The notes: generated by a model not told the origin, from the sequence alone. A stretch of DNA of 64,000 nucleotides from Flexivirga endophytica (GCF_014640635.1 NZ_BMHI01000001.1:186001-250000), one strand, 5' to 3'. Positions 1 to 9,939 are shown, counted from the first letter of the stretch. A program made the numbers and translations.

Positions 1-1530
1 CGCCGCGGTCAACAAGGCCTTCGGCACCTCCATGCACACCTACACCAAGAACGGTCGCACCTTCTCGGCGCCGGCGAAGGCGGTGACGATGCCCAGCAGC
101 GTCGCGGGGGTCGTGAGCGGCGTGGTCGGCCTGGACCACTCACGGGTCCTGCACACCACCAATGTGCGCACCAACGAGGCCTCGGCCCAGCACAAGACCG
201 CGCGAACACTGTCCTCGCTCGGGGCCAAGCCGAACGCGAAGTCCGGTGCGAGTGACGCGTGCTCGTCCTACTACGGCCAATACCACCTGCCCCTGTCCCG
301 AAGGCGGCGCAGCCGTTGAAGGGCACCCAGCCCGGCAGCCTGTGCGGTTACACCCCGCAGCAGATGCGGGCGGCACGCGGTATGACGGCCAAGAACACCG
401 GCAAGGGTATGACGGTCGGAATCACGTTGTGGTGCAACGACCCTCGCATCGAGGCCGACACGAACACGTGGGCCAAGAACCTCGGCTTCCAGCTGTTGAA
501 GAAGAACCAGCTGACGGTCATCGAGCCCGACGGCGGCTACGACCCGCTCTACTGCGACGACCAGGGGTCCGGCGGTGTCAACGGCGAGCAGGCCCTGGAC
601 GTGCAGTCGATCCACGGCGCCGCACCTGACGCGAGCATCGTCTACTCGGCGGCTTCGCGTCCCTTCGACGACGCGCTGATGACCTCGATGCACAAGCTGA
701 TCGACGACAACAAGGTCGACTCGTTCACCAACTCGTGGGGCGGCAGCGAGGTGGACGACCCCGCCACCAACGACGCCTATTCGGCCATCTTCATGCAGGC
801 GGCCGCGCAGGGGATCTCGGTGCTGTTCTCCTCCGGTGACTACGGCGACAACACCAACGGCGACCAGCAGACGACCGCACCGTCGCCGGACTACCCGGCG
901 GCGAACCCGTGGGTCACCGCGGTCGGCGGCACCTCGCTGGCGACGGCCAACGCCAAGGGTTCGAAGGTGCAGTTCGAGCAGGCCTGGAACACCTCCTACA
1001 ACCTGCGGCAGGACGACGCCTGGAGCGGCTGGCAGTACCGGTATGGCGGTGGTGGTGGCGTCAGCAAGTACCACGAGGAGCCCTACTACCAGAAGGGCGT
1101 GGTACCAACCCGATTCACCGGAGTCGACCCGCACCGTGCCTACCCGGACATGGCCGGCGCCGGCGATCCCTACACCGGATATCTGATCGGCTACCACGAC
1201 GGCGACGCCGGCAACAACTTCTCCCTGGAGAAGATCGGCGGCACGAGCTGGTCCTCACCCTGGACCGCGGGCACGCTCGCGCTGGCCGGCAAGCGCGTCG
1301 GATTCCTGAACCCGGCGATCTACGCCAAGGGCCACGCCGGCCTGACCGACGTCAAGGGCAACGCCCTGCGGCACGGCTTCGAGTACAAGACCTCCGGCAC
1401 CGTCGCCACGGTCGGCATCAACTCCCAGCAGGTCCAGGACCAGACGCTGGTCTCGGACCGCGGGTACGACAACCTGACCGGCTTCGGTGTGCCCAGTTCG
1501 ACGAAGGAGTTCATCAACGCACTGAAGTGA
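1..1530 (+). pseudogene. Sedolisin (S53) family peptidase, 5'-truncated by window edge and frameshifted
   Basis: Secreted serine-carboxyl peptidase of the kumamolisin type. The start lies off the window. Frame 2 (from base 2) encodes the end of the pro-domain through about base 285. The mature catalytic domain continues in frame 1 to the stop at 1528-1530. The two halves read as one protein if a single base is missing around 285-305, near a C-rich stretch. The catalytic domain is intact: Glu (586-588) and Asp (598-600) in an E-x3-D motif, the oxyanion Asp in SSGD (838-840), and the nucleophile Ser in GGTSWSSP (1246-1248). A C-terminal GYDNLTGFG segment fits the family's calcium site. The break may be a real inactivating mutation or a sequencing error. 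The fold assignment is secure; the gene's functional state is not. Confidence 0.8.
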
Positions 1531-1553
1531 TTCCGTTCAGCAGCAAGTGAATT

Positions 1554-1586
1554 GAGGCGCCTCCCGGTCAGACCGGGAGGCGCCTC
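1554..1586. terminator. Perfect hairpin terminator between converging genes
   Basis: Arms 1554-1569 and 1571-1586 (GAGGCGCCTCCCGGTC and its complement) are perfectly paired. The hairpin starts 24 bases after the protease stop. It lies between the rightward protease and leftward pdxH, so it could serve both strands. There is no U-tract, as is common in actinobacteria. Confidence 0.7.
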
Positions 1587-1595
1587 GTGCATGCA

Positions 1596-1642
1596 GGTTG
1601 AGTAGCCCAGGGGAGCGCAGCGGAGGAGGGCGTATCGACACC
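1596..1642. repeat. Dispersed intergenic repeat, copy 1
   Basis: Shares the core GGGGAGCGCAGCGGAGGAGG, followed by a GTRTCGA-type end, with a second copy at 12651-12695. Both lie just downstream of rightward genes. Repeats with GAGCGCAGCGGAG cores are common between genes in Micrococcales and relatives. No coding role is seen. Confidence 0.6.
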
Positions 1643-1721
1643 GCGGCGTCGTGCTGGTTCGGGTATGCCGGATGTGCGGTATGGCGCACGCTCGGCACAA
1701 CGGAAACAACCCCGCCGGTGA

Positions 1722-2366
1722 TCAGCCGCGAATCTCGGTCTCGCCGCGACTGATCCGAAGGGACCACCGCTCTTCCCAGGTGTAGACCACCCGCAGATGT
1801 TGACGATCGACCGCGCCCTGCCAGAACTCCACTCGGGCCGGTCGCAACCACCACAGCCGCCAGTCGCCGGGCTCGATGCCGGCACGTGCCTGCGGACTGC
1901 GCGCCGCAAGATCCGCCTCACACTCGGTGGCATCGGCGGGGGCGACTTCGCCGCGGATCCGCACGGCACGCAGGATCGGTTGCCACCAGAGATTGAGCGC
2001 TGCCGTCGGATGGGCGGCGATCTGCCGGCCCTTGCGGGACGACGCCGTTCCGGCGAAGGCGAACCCACGTGGTCCCGCGTCCTTCAGGATCAGGGTGCGG
2101 CTGTCCGGCACCCCGTCGTCGTCCATCGTGGACAGGGTCATCGCAGCCGGCTCGGGCACCTCCAGGCCGACTGCCGTGTAGAACCATTCGCGGAACAACT
2201 CCAGTGGATCAGCCGGAAGCCGACCGAGCTCGATCGACGGAGCCGTCCCGGTCAGTGACGGTATGGCGCGCAGGGTGGCGACCATGCTGTCCGGCGAGGC
2301 ACTCGATCTCGACGAGCTCCGGCGCTCGACCCGCTCCGGCGCTCGATCAGCGTCGGACAGCGTCAT
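1722..2366 (-). CDS. pdxH: Pyridoxamine/pyridoxine 5'-phosphate oxidase family protein
   Basis: FMN-dependent oxidase of the PdxH family, expected to make pyridoxal 5'-phosphate from the amine or alcohol form in the cytoplasm. The core starts at LRAIPSLTG and continues through LPADPLELF, PEPAAMTLSTMD and SRTLILKD (the FMN-binding region). The C-terminal RVEFWQG segment is typical of the family. Length is 214 residues with the ATG at 2366, preceded by GGAG about ten bases away and overlapping the 3' end of the branching-enzyme gene by 20 bases. A shorter start at 2285 (187 residues) is possible but has no ribosome site. It is the last gene of the glgE-treS-mak/glgB run. PLP is the cofactor of glycogen phosphorylase encoded nearby, which may or may not explain the linkage. 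Confidence 0.82.
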   Translation of the reverse strand: MTLSDADRAPERVERRSSSRSSASPDSMVATLRAIPSLTGTAPSIELGRLPADPLELFREWFYTAVGLEVPEPAAMTLSTMDDDGVPDSRTLILKDAGPRGFAFAGTASSRKGRQIAAHPTAALNLWWQPILRAVRIRGEVAPADATECEADLAARSPQARAGIEPGDWRLWWLRPARVEFWQGAVDRQHLRVVYTWEERWSLRISRGETEIRG

Positions 2367-5300
2367 CGGATCGTTTCTCCGGCGTGAACCAGATCGCGGA
2401 CAACGGCGGGACGGTGACGACTGCGGAACACGGCTGGTCGTCGTATGGCGTGTCCGTCGCGTCGACGCCGCCGAGGTTGCCGCGGTTGGAGCCGCCATAC
2501 CGCTCCGCGTCGGTGTTGAGCGTCTCCAGCCAGCGACCGGGGCGGGGGAGTCCGACCCTGACGTCGCGTGCCTCCGCGCCGCTGTAGTTGAGCACCGCCG
2601 CGACGACGTCGCCATCCTGCTCGGGCGTGTCGAAACGCAAGTAGGAGAAGAGATTCGCGTCGGCAGCGTTCGCGTCGATCCACCGGAAACCCTGCGGGTC
2701 GTGGTCCAGCTTCCACAGTGCCGGATGCTCGGTGTAGAGCCGGTTGAGGTCCGACACGAGGTGTGCGACGCCGAGGTGCGCTGGCTGATCCAGCAGCCAC
2801 CAGTCCAGACTGCGCCCGTCGGCCCATTCGGCCTCCTGGGCGAACTCGCAACCCATAAAGAGCAACTGCTTGCCCGGGTGGCTCCACATGTCGGCGAGCA
2901 GCGTCCGGACGCCGGCCAGCTGCTGCCAACGATCACCTGGCATCTTGCGCAGCAACGAGCCCTTGCCGTGGACGACCTCGTCGTGACTGATCGGCAGCAC
3001 GAACTGCTCGTCCCACGCGTAGACGAGCGAGAACGTCATCTTGTTGTGGTGGTATTTGCGGTAGATCGGTTGCTGCGCAACGTAATCCAGCGTGTCGTGC
3101 ATCCAGCCCATGTTCCACTTGAAGCCGAAGCCGAGCCCGTCCTGGCTGGTCGGCTTGGTGACACCGGGCCAGGAGGTCGACTCCTCGGCGATCATGACCG
3201 TGCCGGGCATGCGTCGGTATGCCGTGGCGTTGGTCTCCTGCAGCAGCTGCATGGCCTCGAGGTTCTCCCGGCCACCGTGCTTGTTCGGCAGCCACTCGCC
3301 CTCGTTTCGGGAGTAGTCGAGGTAGAGCATCGAGGCCACACCGTCGACCCGCAGGCCGTCGGCATGGAACTCCTGCATCCAGTAGACGGCGTTCGCGACG
3401 AGGAAGTTGCGTACCTGCGGTCGGCCGAAATCGAAGATGTAGGAACCCCATTCGGGGTGCCAGCCGCGTCGTGGGTCGGGGTGCTCGTAGAGCGCCGTGC
3501 CGTCGAAGCGGGCCAGCGCCCACTCGTCGGTGGCGAAATGCCCGGGAACCCAGTCGAGGATGACACCCACGCCGGCCTGGTGCAGTCGGTCGACCAGGAA
3601 ACGGAAGTCGTCCGGGTGTCCGAGCCGGGAGTTCGTCGCGTAATAACCGGTGACGTGGTAACCCCAGGACGGCGGGTACGGATGCTCCATGACGGGCATG
3701 AACTCCACATGGGTGAAGCCGAGTTCCGTGACGTACGAAACGAGTTCGTCAGCCAGCTCGCGCCACGACTTGCCCTGCCGCCAGGACATCGGGTGCACCT
3801 CGTAGACGCTCATCGGGCGTTCGTGCGCCGCGGTCGCGGCACGTTGCTCGAGCCACCCTCCGTCACCCCACTCGTAGGTCGAGGCGGTCACCACGGATGC
3901 GGTCGCGGGAGCCGTCTCCGCCTGGCGGGCAAGCGGATCCGCCTTCTCCCGCCAGATCAGATCGGGTCCGAGAATGTCGAACTTGTAACGCGTTCCGGCT
4001 CCGATGCCGGGGACGAAGAGCTCCCAGACTCCGCCGCTGAGGCGGCGCATCGGGTGTCCCTGGCCACTCCAGGTGTTGAAGTCGCCGACCAGCCGGACTC
4101 CGCGGGCGTTCGGCGCCCACACCGCGAACGAGGTGCCCTCGACGTCTCCCTGCGGACTCTCGTAGCGGTGCAGGTGTGCGCCCAGCACGGTCCACAGCTG
4201 CTCGTGGCGACCCTCGCCGATGAGGTGCAGGTCGATCTCGCCGAGGGTCGGCAGGAACCGGTAGGGATCGTCGGTGACGTGCTCGACGCCGTCGTCATAC
4301 GTCGTCACGACGCGGTAGTCGGGCACCTCCGCGGTGGGCAGTTCGCCACTCCACAGCCCCTCGTGGTCGTGGTGCAGGTCGGCCCGGGTGCCGTCGGGAA
4401 GCTGCACCTGCACGGTGCTCGCCAGTGGCCGGAAAACCCGCACCAATGCACGCGATCCGTCGAGGTGCGGGCCGAGTAGGCGATGTGGGTCGCCGAACCG
4501 CCCGGCGAGCAGTTCGTCCGCGACCTCGGTCCGAATGGCCGTACTCGCTGCGGTGCCTTCACTTCGGTCGTCGCTCATGCCCTCGGTCGCGCCTCTGCCC
4601 TCGGCTCCGGGCCTCACTGCGTTCGTGTCCTGCACCCCACGAAGTTCTCCGCTCGTACCTCGCTCCGATACTTCGCGGGGACCCCGCTTCTCGCCTCGGT
4701 CGTCGCTCATCGCGTCACTCTTCCTCGTAGGCAGTAGTCGCAGGATCGCGCTGCGTGGGATGTCCAGCCAATCGGGCCGGTTGCGGATCTCGTAGACGAC
4801 CTCGTAACTCGCCTTGTCGATCTCGAAGAGCTCGATCAGGCGCCGGTATGGCGCGAGGTCGATCCCAGTCTGCGCGGCGTATCCGTCGAGGAACGCCGTG
4901 CGAGCCTGGTCCGCCCACTCACGGCGGTCCGTCACTGCGTCCCGGTGCTCGACCGAGCCCGCCGCGTAGTCGAACGATCGGAGCATGCCGGCGATGTCCC
5001 GAAGCGGCACGTCGGGCTCGTTGCGCTCGGCCAGAGACCGCAACGGCTCGCCCTCGAAATCGAGCAGGATCCACCCGCGTTCGGGCACATCGAGCGCCTG
5101 GCCGAGATGCAGATCGCCGTGAATGCGTTGCAGCGCAGGCCAATCGGCGTCTCGTGCGCCGTCGAGCAGCGCGTCGAAGTCGCTGGTCCGGTCGTGCAAC
5201 TCAGGGACGGACTCGGCAGCCAGCGCGAAGCGGCGTCGCATGGCGTCGAGCGATCCGCGGATCGACTCCGGGGAGCTTGGCGCCACCGGCATCGCCTCGG

Positions 5301-6150
5301 CCAACTGATGGTGGACCTCTGCGGTCGCGGCACCCAGGGCGTAGGCCGATGCCGCGAACGACCGGTCGTCGCCCGCGGCTTCGAGCGCGACCCGCCAGGC
5401 GTCCTGAACGTCGGGGAGGAACTCCTGCGCGAAGGCGAGATGGCCCTGCATCCGGCCGGACCCGTCCGGTGACGGCCAGTCGCCGCTCAACGACGCGATC
5501 ATCTGCGGCACGCGCTCGCTGCCGACCTGGCTGAGCGCGGCCTGCAACGTGACGTCCGGGTTGTCGCCGGGATGTATGACGCGGAAGACCTTGATGATCA
5601 ACGGTTCCTCGTCGTCCGACGCGACGATGATCGAGGTGTTGGACTGCTCGCCGGACAGCACCGTGGACGTCCGGACCCGTGGCACTGTGGCATGCCGAAA
5701 ACCGCTGCCCCGCACGGTGACCGGGGCGTCGCGATGCCCGACAGCGCCCGACGCGTCGTGCGTCTCCAGCTCGGCCTGCCGCCCACCGGTGATCATCGTG
5801 CGCAGCAAGGTCGCCACGAAGACCGGGTCGTGGCACCCGTCGTAGACCCACCGGTGACCGAGCACCGAGTGCTCCATCTCGCCGATCAACGCAGAGTCGG
5901 CGCCGGCCAGCGGTGCGCCGCGATAGGTCATCGGCACCTGATAGACCACCGGCACGGGACCGGAGTCGTCGGCGACGATCTGGACCTCGACCCCCACCTC
6001 ACCGGCCGGGTCGTCGAAGCGGTAGCCGCCGAGGATGGTCAGTCGCGGGTCGCTGCCCTTGCCGGCATACCAGCGACGGTCGCCGATCCAGCCGCTGATC
6101 AGCTCGAGCTTCGTCGGCGTCAGCGTCGCGCCGGAGTGCAGGATCGCCAC
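2347..6150 (-). CDS. glgB: Fused maltokinase and 1,4-alpha-glucan branching enzyme
   Basis: Single 1267-residue frame joining two GlgE-pathway enzymes. Residues 1-480 are maltokinase (Mak/Pep2), which phosphorylates maltose to maltose 1-phosphate. It has the kinase-fold motif IHGDLHLGQ followed by the metal-binding ILLDFEGEP. Residues about 525-1267 are GH13 branching enzyme, with GLRVDGVASM (nucleophile Asp), MIAEEST (acid Glu) and LPISHDEVVHGKG. The 44-residue linker (481-524) is hydrophilic and is encoded by a palindromic repeat. Its first residues, MSDDR, recur at residue 525, so GlgB could also start separately at 4710 or 4578. GTG start at 6150, two bases after the treS stop. TreS-Mak fusions are known; I do not recall a common Mak-GlgB fusion. 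Confidence 0.9.
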   Translation of the reverse strand: MAILHSGATLTPTKLELISGWIGDRRWYAGKGSDPRLTILGGYRFDDPAGEVGVEVQIVADDSGPVPVVYQVPMTYRGAPLAGADSALIGEMEHSVLGHRWVYDGCHDPVFVATLLRTMITGGRQAELETHDASGAVGHRDAPVTVRGSGFRHATVPRVRTSTVLSGEQSNTSIIVASDDEEPLIIKVFRVIHPGDNPDVTLQAALSQVGSERVPQMIASLSGDWPSPDGSGRMQGHLAFAQEFLPDVQDAWRVALEAAGDDRSFAASAYALGAATAEVHHQLAEAMPVAPSSPESIRGSLDAMRRRFALAAESVPELHDRTSDFDALLDGARDADWPALQRIHGDLHLGQALDVPERGWILLDFEGEPLRSLAERNEPDVPLRDIAGMLRSFDYAAGSVEHRDAVTDRREWADQARTAFLDGYAAQTGIDLAPYRRLIELFEIDKASYEVVYEIRNRPDWLDIPRSAILRLLPTRKSDAMSDDRGEKRGPREVSERGTSGELRGVQDTNAVRPGAEGRGATEGMSDDRSEGTAASTAIRTEVADELLAGRFGDPHRLLGPHLDGSRALVRVFRPLASTVQVQLPDGTRADLHHDHEGLWSGELPTAEVPDYRVVTTYDDGVEHVTDDPYRFLPTLGEIDLHLIGEGRHEQLWTVLGAHLHRYESPQGDVEGTSFAVWAPNARGVRLVGDFNTWSGQGHPMRRLSGGVWELFVPGIGAGTRYKFDILGPDLIWREKADPLARQAETAPATASVVTASTYEWGDGGWLEQRAATAAHERPMSVYEVHPMSWRQGKSWRELADELVSYVTELGFTHVEFMPVMEHPYPPSWGYHVTGYYATNSRLGHPDDFRFLVDRLHQAGVGVILDWVPGHFATDEWALARFDGTALYEHPDPRRGWHPEWGSYIFDFGRPQVRNFLVANAVYWMQEFHADGLRVDGVASMLYLDYSRNEGEWLPNKHGGRENLEAMQLLQETNATAYRRMPGTVMIAEESTSWPGVTKPTSQDGLGFGFKWNMGWMHDTLDYVAQQPIYRKYHHNKMTFSLVYAWDEQFVLPISHDEVVHGKGSLLRKMPGDRWQQLAGVRTLLADMWSHPGKQLLFMGCEFAQEAEWADGRSLDWWLLDQPAHLGVAHLVSDLNRLYTEHPALWKLDHDPQGFRWIDANAADANLFSYLRFDTPEQDGDVVAAVLNYSGAEARDVRVGLPRPGRWLETLNTDAERYGGSNRGNLGGVDATDTPYDDQPCSAVVTVPPLSAIWFTPEKRSDDAVRR
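4565..4710. repeat. Palindromic repeat forming the Mak-GlgB linker
   Basis: The 14-base word CGGTCGTCGCTCAT occurs at 4565-4578 and again at 4697-4710, exactly 132 bases (44 codons) apart. Between them lies an imperfect hairpin, with CCCCACGAAGT at 4635-4645 pairing with ACTTCGCGGGG at 4670-4680. The composition resembles dispersed intergenic repeats of related actinobacteria (from memory). Here it is read through in frame. Confidence 0.6.
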
Positions 6151-6152
6151 GA

Positions 6153-7874
6153 TCAGTCACTTCCCGGCAGTTGCAGTGAGAGCCAGAAGAAGTCGCGGGA
6201 CCCGAGCGTGAGTGTGAGGGTTCCGTCCGCTGCGACCGGCGTGAAGTGGCCGCCTCCGAACAGGTCCCGCACCCGCGCGTCGGCGAACTCCTCTGGCAAC
6301 GAGACCGTCACCGACTGCGGCCTGCTCGACACGTTGTTGACGCACAGCACGCTGCGGGTCTCGATCTCGTCGTCGGGGTCGTCCTCGTCGTGCACCGTGC
6401 GGGTGAATGCCAGGATCGTGTCGTTGTCGGCATCCACCGTCCGGTAGTCACCCAGCCCGAAGACGGGGTACTGCTTGCGAATCGCAAGCATCTCGCGGAC
6501 CCAGTGCAGCAGCGACGACGTCGACTCCATCTGAGCTTCGACGTTCACGTTGTTGTAGTGATAGACGAGGCTGGAAATGATTGGCAGATAAAGCTTTCCG
6601 GGGTCAGCGGTCGAGAATCCGGAGTTGCGGTCCGGGGTCCACTGCATCGGGGTGCGCACCGCGTCGCGGTCCGGCAGCCAGATGTTGTCGCCCATGCCGA
6701 TCTCGTCCCCGTAGTAGAGGCACGGGGACCCCGGCATCGACAGCAGCAGTGCGTGGATCAGCTCCGTCTCGGCGCGCGAGTTGTCCAGCAGCGTGGCCAG
6801 CCGGCGCCGGATGCCCACATTCGCCCGCATCCGCGGGTCGGGGGCGTACCAGCCGTACATCGCGGCGCGTTCGTCCGGCGTCACCATCTCCAGCGTCAGC
6901 TCGTCGTGGTTGCGCAGGAACGTGCCCCACTGCGCGCCACGGGGTATGGCGGGAGTCTCCGCCATCACCTCGTTGATCCGGGTCGCCTTCTCGTCCCGCA
7001 ACGCGTAGTAGAGCCGCGGCATGATCGGGAAGTGGAAGCACATGTGGCACTCGGGGTCGTCCTCGGTGCCGAAGTAGTCCACCACCTCGTCGGGCATCTG
7101 GTTGGCCTCGGCCAGCAGCATCCGACCGGGATACTCCTCGTCGACCATCGCACGCAGCTTGGCGATGAATTCGTGTGTCTTGGGGTGGTTCTCGCCGTTG
7201 TGGCCCTCCTCGATGTAGAGGTAGGGGATGGCGTCGAGACGGAACCCGTCGATCCCGAGGTCCATCCAGAAGCGCACGATGTCGAAGATCTCCTCGTGCA
7301 CCTTGTCGGTCTCGAAGTTGAGATCCGGCTGGTGGGAGAAGAAGCGGTGCCAGAAGAACTCCCGGCGGACCGGGTCGAAGGTCCAGTTCGACACCTCGGT
7401 GTCGACGAAGATGATGCGCGCGTCGGCATACTTCTCGTCGGTGTCGGACCACATGTAGTAGTCCCCGTAGGGGCCGTCCGGCTCCGAACGCGACGCCTGG
7501 AACCACGGGTGCTGGTCGCTGGTGTGGTTGATGACCAGGTCGGTGACGATGCGGATGCCACGGGCGTGCGCCTGCGACACCAACTCGGTGAACTCCGGCA
7601 GCGTCCCGAACTCCGGCAGCACCGCCTTGTAGTCGGCGATGTCGTAGCCGCCGTCACGCAGCGGTGACGCGTAGAACGGCGGGATCCACAGACAGTCGAC
7701 GCCGAGCCACTGCAGGTAGTCGAGCCGATTGATGACGCCGGTGAAGTCGCCCGAGCCGTTGCCCGTCGAGTCGCCGAAGGCGCGCACCAGCACCTCGTAG
7801 AAGACCGCTTTGCGGAACCAGTGCGGGTCGTGGCGCAAGCCCGGCTGCGGGAGGTTGAAACCTGTTGATGCCAC
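6153..7874 (-). CDS. treS: Trehalose synthase / maltose alpha-D-glucosyltransferase
   Basis: GH13 enzyme interconverting trehalose and maltose, which feeds maltose to the fused maltokinase. Length is 573 residues, normal for stand-alone TreS. Landmarks are WIPPFYASPLRDGGYDI near the N-terminus, GFRLDAIPYLY (nucleophile Asp), MLLAEANQ (acid/base Glu), FLRNHDELTLEM (third Asp) and a C-terminal beta domain. GTG start at 7874 with AGGAGG about twelve bases upstream, inside the end of glgE, so treS is probably translated from the glgE transcript. The stop lies two bases from the next gene's start. Confidence 0.95.
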   Translation of the reverse strand: MASTGFNLPQPGLRHDPHWFRKAVFYEVLVRAFGDSTGNGSGDFTGVINRLDYLQWLGVDCLWIPPFYASPLRDGGYDIADYKAVLPEFGTLPEFTELVSQAHARGIRIVTDLVINHTSDQHPWFQASRSEPDGPYGDYYMWSDTDEKYADARIIFVDTEVSNWTFDPVRREFFWHRFFSHQPDLNFETDKVHEEIFDIVRFWMDLGIDGFRLDAIPYLYIEEGHNGENHPKTHEFIAKLRAMVDEEYPGRMLLAEANQMPDEVVDYFGTEDDPECHMCFHFPIMPRLYYALRDEKATRINEVMAETPAIPRGAQWGTFLRNHDELTLEMVTPDERAAMYGWYAPDPRMRANVGIRRRLATLLDNSRAETELIHALLLSMPGSPCLYYGDEIGMGDNIWLPDRDAVRTPMQWTPDRNSGFSTADPGKLYLPIISSLVYHYNNVNVEAQMESTSSLLHWVREMLAIRKQYPVFGLGDYRTVDADNDTILAFTRTVHDEDDPDDEIETRSVLCVNNVSSRPQSVTVSLPEEFADARVRDLFGGGHFTPVAADGTLTLTLGSRDFFWLSLQLPGSD

Positions 7875-7880
7875 GATGTT

Positions 7881-9932
7881 CTAGAACCTCCTGAGGTGGA
7901 CGATGTGCAGTGGTTCGGTGTCGGGTCCGAGCCGGACGTAGTTGTCCGAGCCCCATTCCCAACTCGCGTCGGTGATCAGGTCGTGCGCCACGAAACGGTC
8001 ACCGGCGGACAGGCCGAGCGCTCCCATGTCGAGTCGGACCGTCGACTGCCGGGTGGCGTGCGGGTCGGTGTTGGCCACCACGATGATCACGTCGTCGCCG
8101 TCCTTCTTGGAGAAGGCCAGCATCTGCCCGTCGTCGACGTGGTGGAACGTGATGTTGCGCAACCAGTGCAGCGCCGAGTGCTCGTGGCGGATCAGGTTGA
8201 GCCGCGTCAGGTACGGCGCCAGCGACTGCCCCTCGCGGTCGCCGCCGGCTTCGTAGCGCGACCACTCCCGGTCCTTGTATTGGTATTTCTCGTTGTCGAT
8301 CTGCTCCTCCGCGCCCGGCCGCGCCACGTGCTCGATCAGCTCGTAGCCGGCGTAGATGCCGTAGGTGGGGGAGAGCGTCGCCGCCAGCGCGGCCCGCAGC
8401 TTCCAGGCGGTCGGCCCGCCGTACTGCATATATGGCGTGAGGATGTCGTGGGTCGTCGGCCAGAAGCTGGGCCGCATGTATGGCGCGGATTCGCGCGCGA
8501 GCTCCTCGACATACTCGCGCAGCTCGGCGGCCTCGTTGCGCCAGGCGTAATAGGTGTAGCTCTGCTGGAAGCCGACCTTCGCCAGCGTGGCCATCATCGC
8601 CGGACGGGTGAACGCCTCGGCCAGCCAGACGATGTCCGGGTGCTCACGAGCCACATCGGCGATCAGCCACTGCCAGAACTCCACCGGCTTCGTGTGCGGG
8701 TTGTCGACCCGGAAGATCGTGACCCCGTGGTCGATCCACACCTGCACGACCCGGCGGACCTCCGCGTAGATGCCTGCGGGGTCGTTGTCGAAATTGACCG
8801 GGTAGATGTCCTGGTACTTCTTCGGCGGGTTCTCGGCATACGCGATGGACCCGTCGGCGCGGGTGGTGAACCACTCGGGATGCGCCGCGACCCACGGGTG
8901 GTCGGGGGAGCACTGCAGCGCCAGGTCCAGCGCGACCTCGAGATTCTGCTTGCGAGCAGCCGCGACGAAGGCGTCGAAGTCCGCGAACGTGCCGAGGTCC
9001 GGGTGGATCGCGTCGTGGCCGCCGTCCGCGCTCCCGATCGCGTATGGCGACCCGGGGTCGTCCGGGCCCGCCGTCAGCGTGTTGTTGGGACCTTTGCGGT
9101 TGGTCTGCCCGATCGGGTGCACCGGCGTCAGGTAGACGACGTCGAATCCCATCCCCGCGATCGCGGGCAAACGCTTTGCTGCCGTCCGCAACGTCCCGGA
9201 GGTCCACTTCCCGGTCTTCTCATCGAAGCGGGCACCCTCGCTGCGCGGGAAGATCTCGTACCAGGCGCCGCTCAGTGCCCGGTCCCGCTCCACCCACCAG
9301 CTGTATGACGCGCTAGGGCTCACGTAATCACGCAGCGGCGTCGCGGACATCACGCGCCCAACGTCACTGGAGGTGCCGGCCGAGATCCGGGCGCCGGCGG
9401 GCTGCTCGGTGTCGCGCAGCCCGTCCACGGCGGCGGTGAGGATCCGGCGCGCCGTCGCGTCGTGGTCGACCTCACGAAGTGCCCGTTCCAGCAGCAGGGC
9501 ACCCTCCTCGAGCATGACCTCGGTGTCGACCTCGGCTGCGATCTTGATCACGGCGTCGTGGGTCCAGGTGGCGTACGGATCGGACCACCCCTCGACACAG
9601 AAGGACCACACTCCGGGACGATCCGCGCTCACTTCACAACGCCAGGTGTCCAGCCCCGGATTGGTGCAGGTCATGGGCACGTAATGGGTGGTGCCGTCCG
9701 GGTCGGTGAGCGCCGCCGTGGCGTTCACCGCGTCGTGTCCTTCGCGGAACACCGTCGCGGTGACCGGAAATGACTCTCCGACAACGGATTTGGTCGCGAA
9801 CGCGCCACCGTTGACGGCCGGCTGGACATCGACGACCGGAATCCGGCCGACTTCGCACAGCTGCGTTTGCGGCGAGGGCGTGGCCCGGCTGGAGGTCGGC
9901 CGCGCTGCAGCGGCGGGCTGCTGATCAGTCAC
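7881..9932 (-). CDS. glgE: Alpha-1,4-glucan:maltose-1-phosphate maltosyltransferase
   Basis: GH13 transferase that adds maltosyl units from maltose 1-phosphate to alpha-1,4-glucan. Length is 683 residues. An N-terminal beta domain (about 30-160) precedes the barrel. Motifs include YLTPVHPIGQTNRKGPNN, IFRVDNPHTKP (nucleophile Asp), IVWLAEAFTRP (acid Glu) and WPTTHDI. I chose the GTG at 9932 because TAGCGT on the minus strand lies seven bases before it, a leaderless arrangement. The open frame extends much further upstream, but that part is the antisense shadow of glgP. First gene of the leftward glgE-treS-mak/glgB-pdxH operon. Confidence 0.95.
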   Translation of the reverse strand: MTDQQPAAAARPTSSRATPSPQTQLCEVGRIPVVDVQPAVNGGAFATKSVVGESFPVTATVFREGHDAVNATAALTDPDGTTHYVPMTCTNPGLDTWRCEVSADRPGVWSFCVEGWSDPYATWTHDAVIKIAAEVDTEVMLEEGALLLERALREVDHDATARRILTAAVDGLRDTEQPAGARISAGTSSDVGRVMSATPLRDYVSPSASYSWWVERDRALSGAWYEIFPRSEGARFDEKTGKWTSGTLRTAAKRLPAIAGMGFDVVYLTPVHPIGQTNRKGPNNTLTAGPDDPGSPYAIGSADGGHDAIHPDLGTFADFDAFVAAARKQNLEVALDLALQCSPDHPWVAAHPEWFTTRADGSIAYAENPPKKYQDIYPVNFDNDPAGIYAEVRRVVQVWIDHGVTIFRVDNPHTKPVEFWQWLIADVAREHPDIVWLAEAFTRPAMMATLAKVGFQQSYTYYAWRNEAAELREYVEELARESAPYMRPSFWPTTHDILTPYMQYGGPTAWKLRAALAATLSPTYGIYAGYELIEHVARPGAEEQIDNEKYQYKDREWSRYEAGGDREGQSLAPYLTRLNLIRHEHSALHWLRNITFHHVDDGQMLAFSKKDGDDVIIVVANTDPHATRQSTVRLDMGALGLSAGDRFVAHDLITDASWEWGSDNYVRLGPDTEPLHIVHLRRF

Positions 9933-9939
9933 TTGAGCG

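Noticed and set aside
1722-2936. A 404-residue protein including pdxH
   Set aside because: The first 190 residues are the out-of-frame shadow of the branching enzyme; the real start is at 2366 with a ribosome site.
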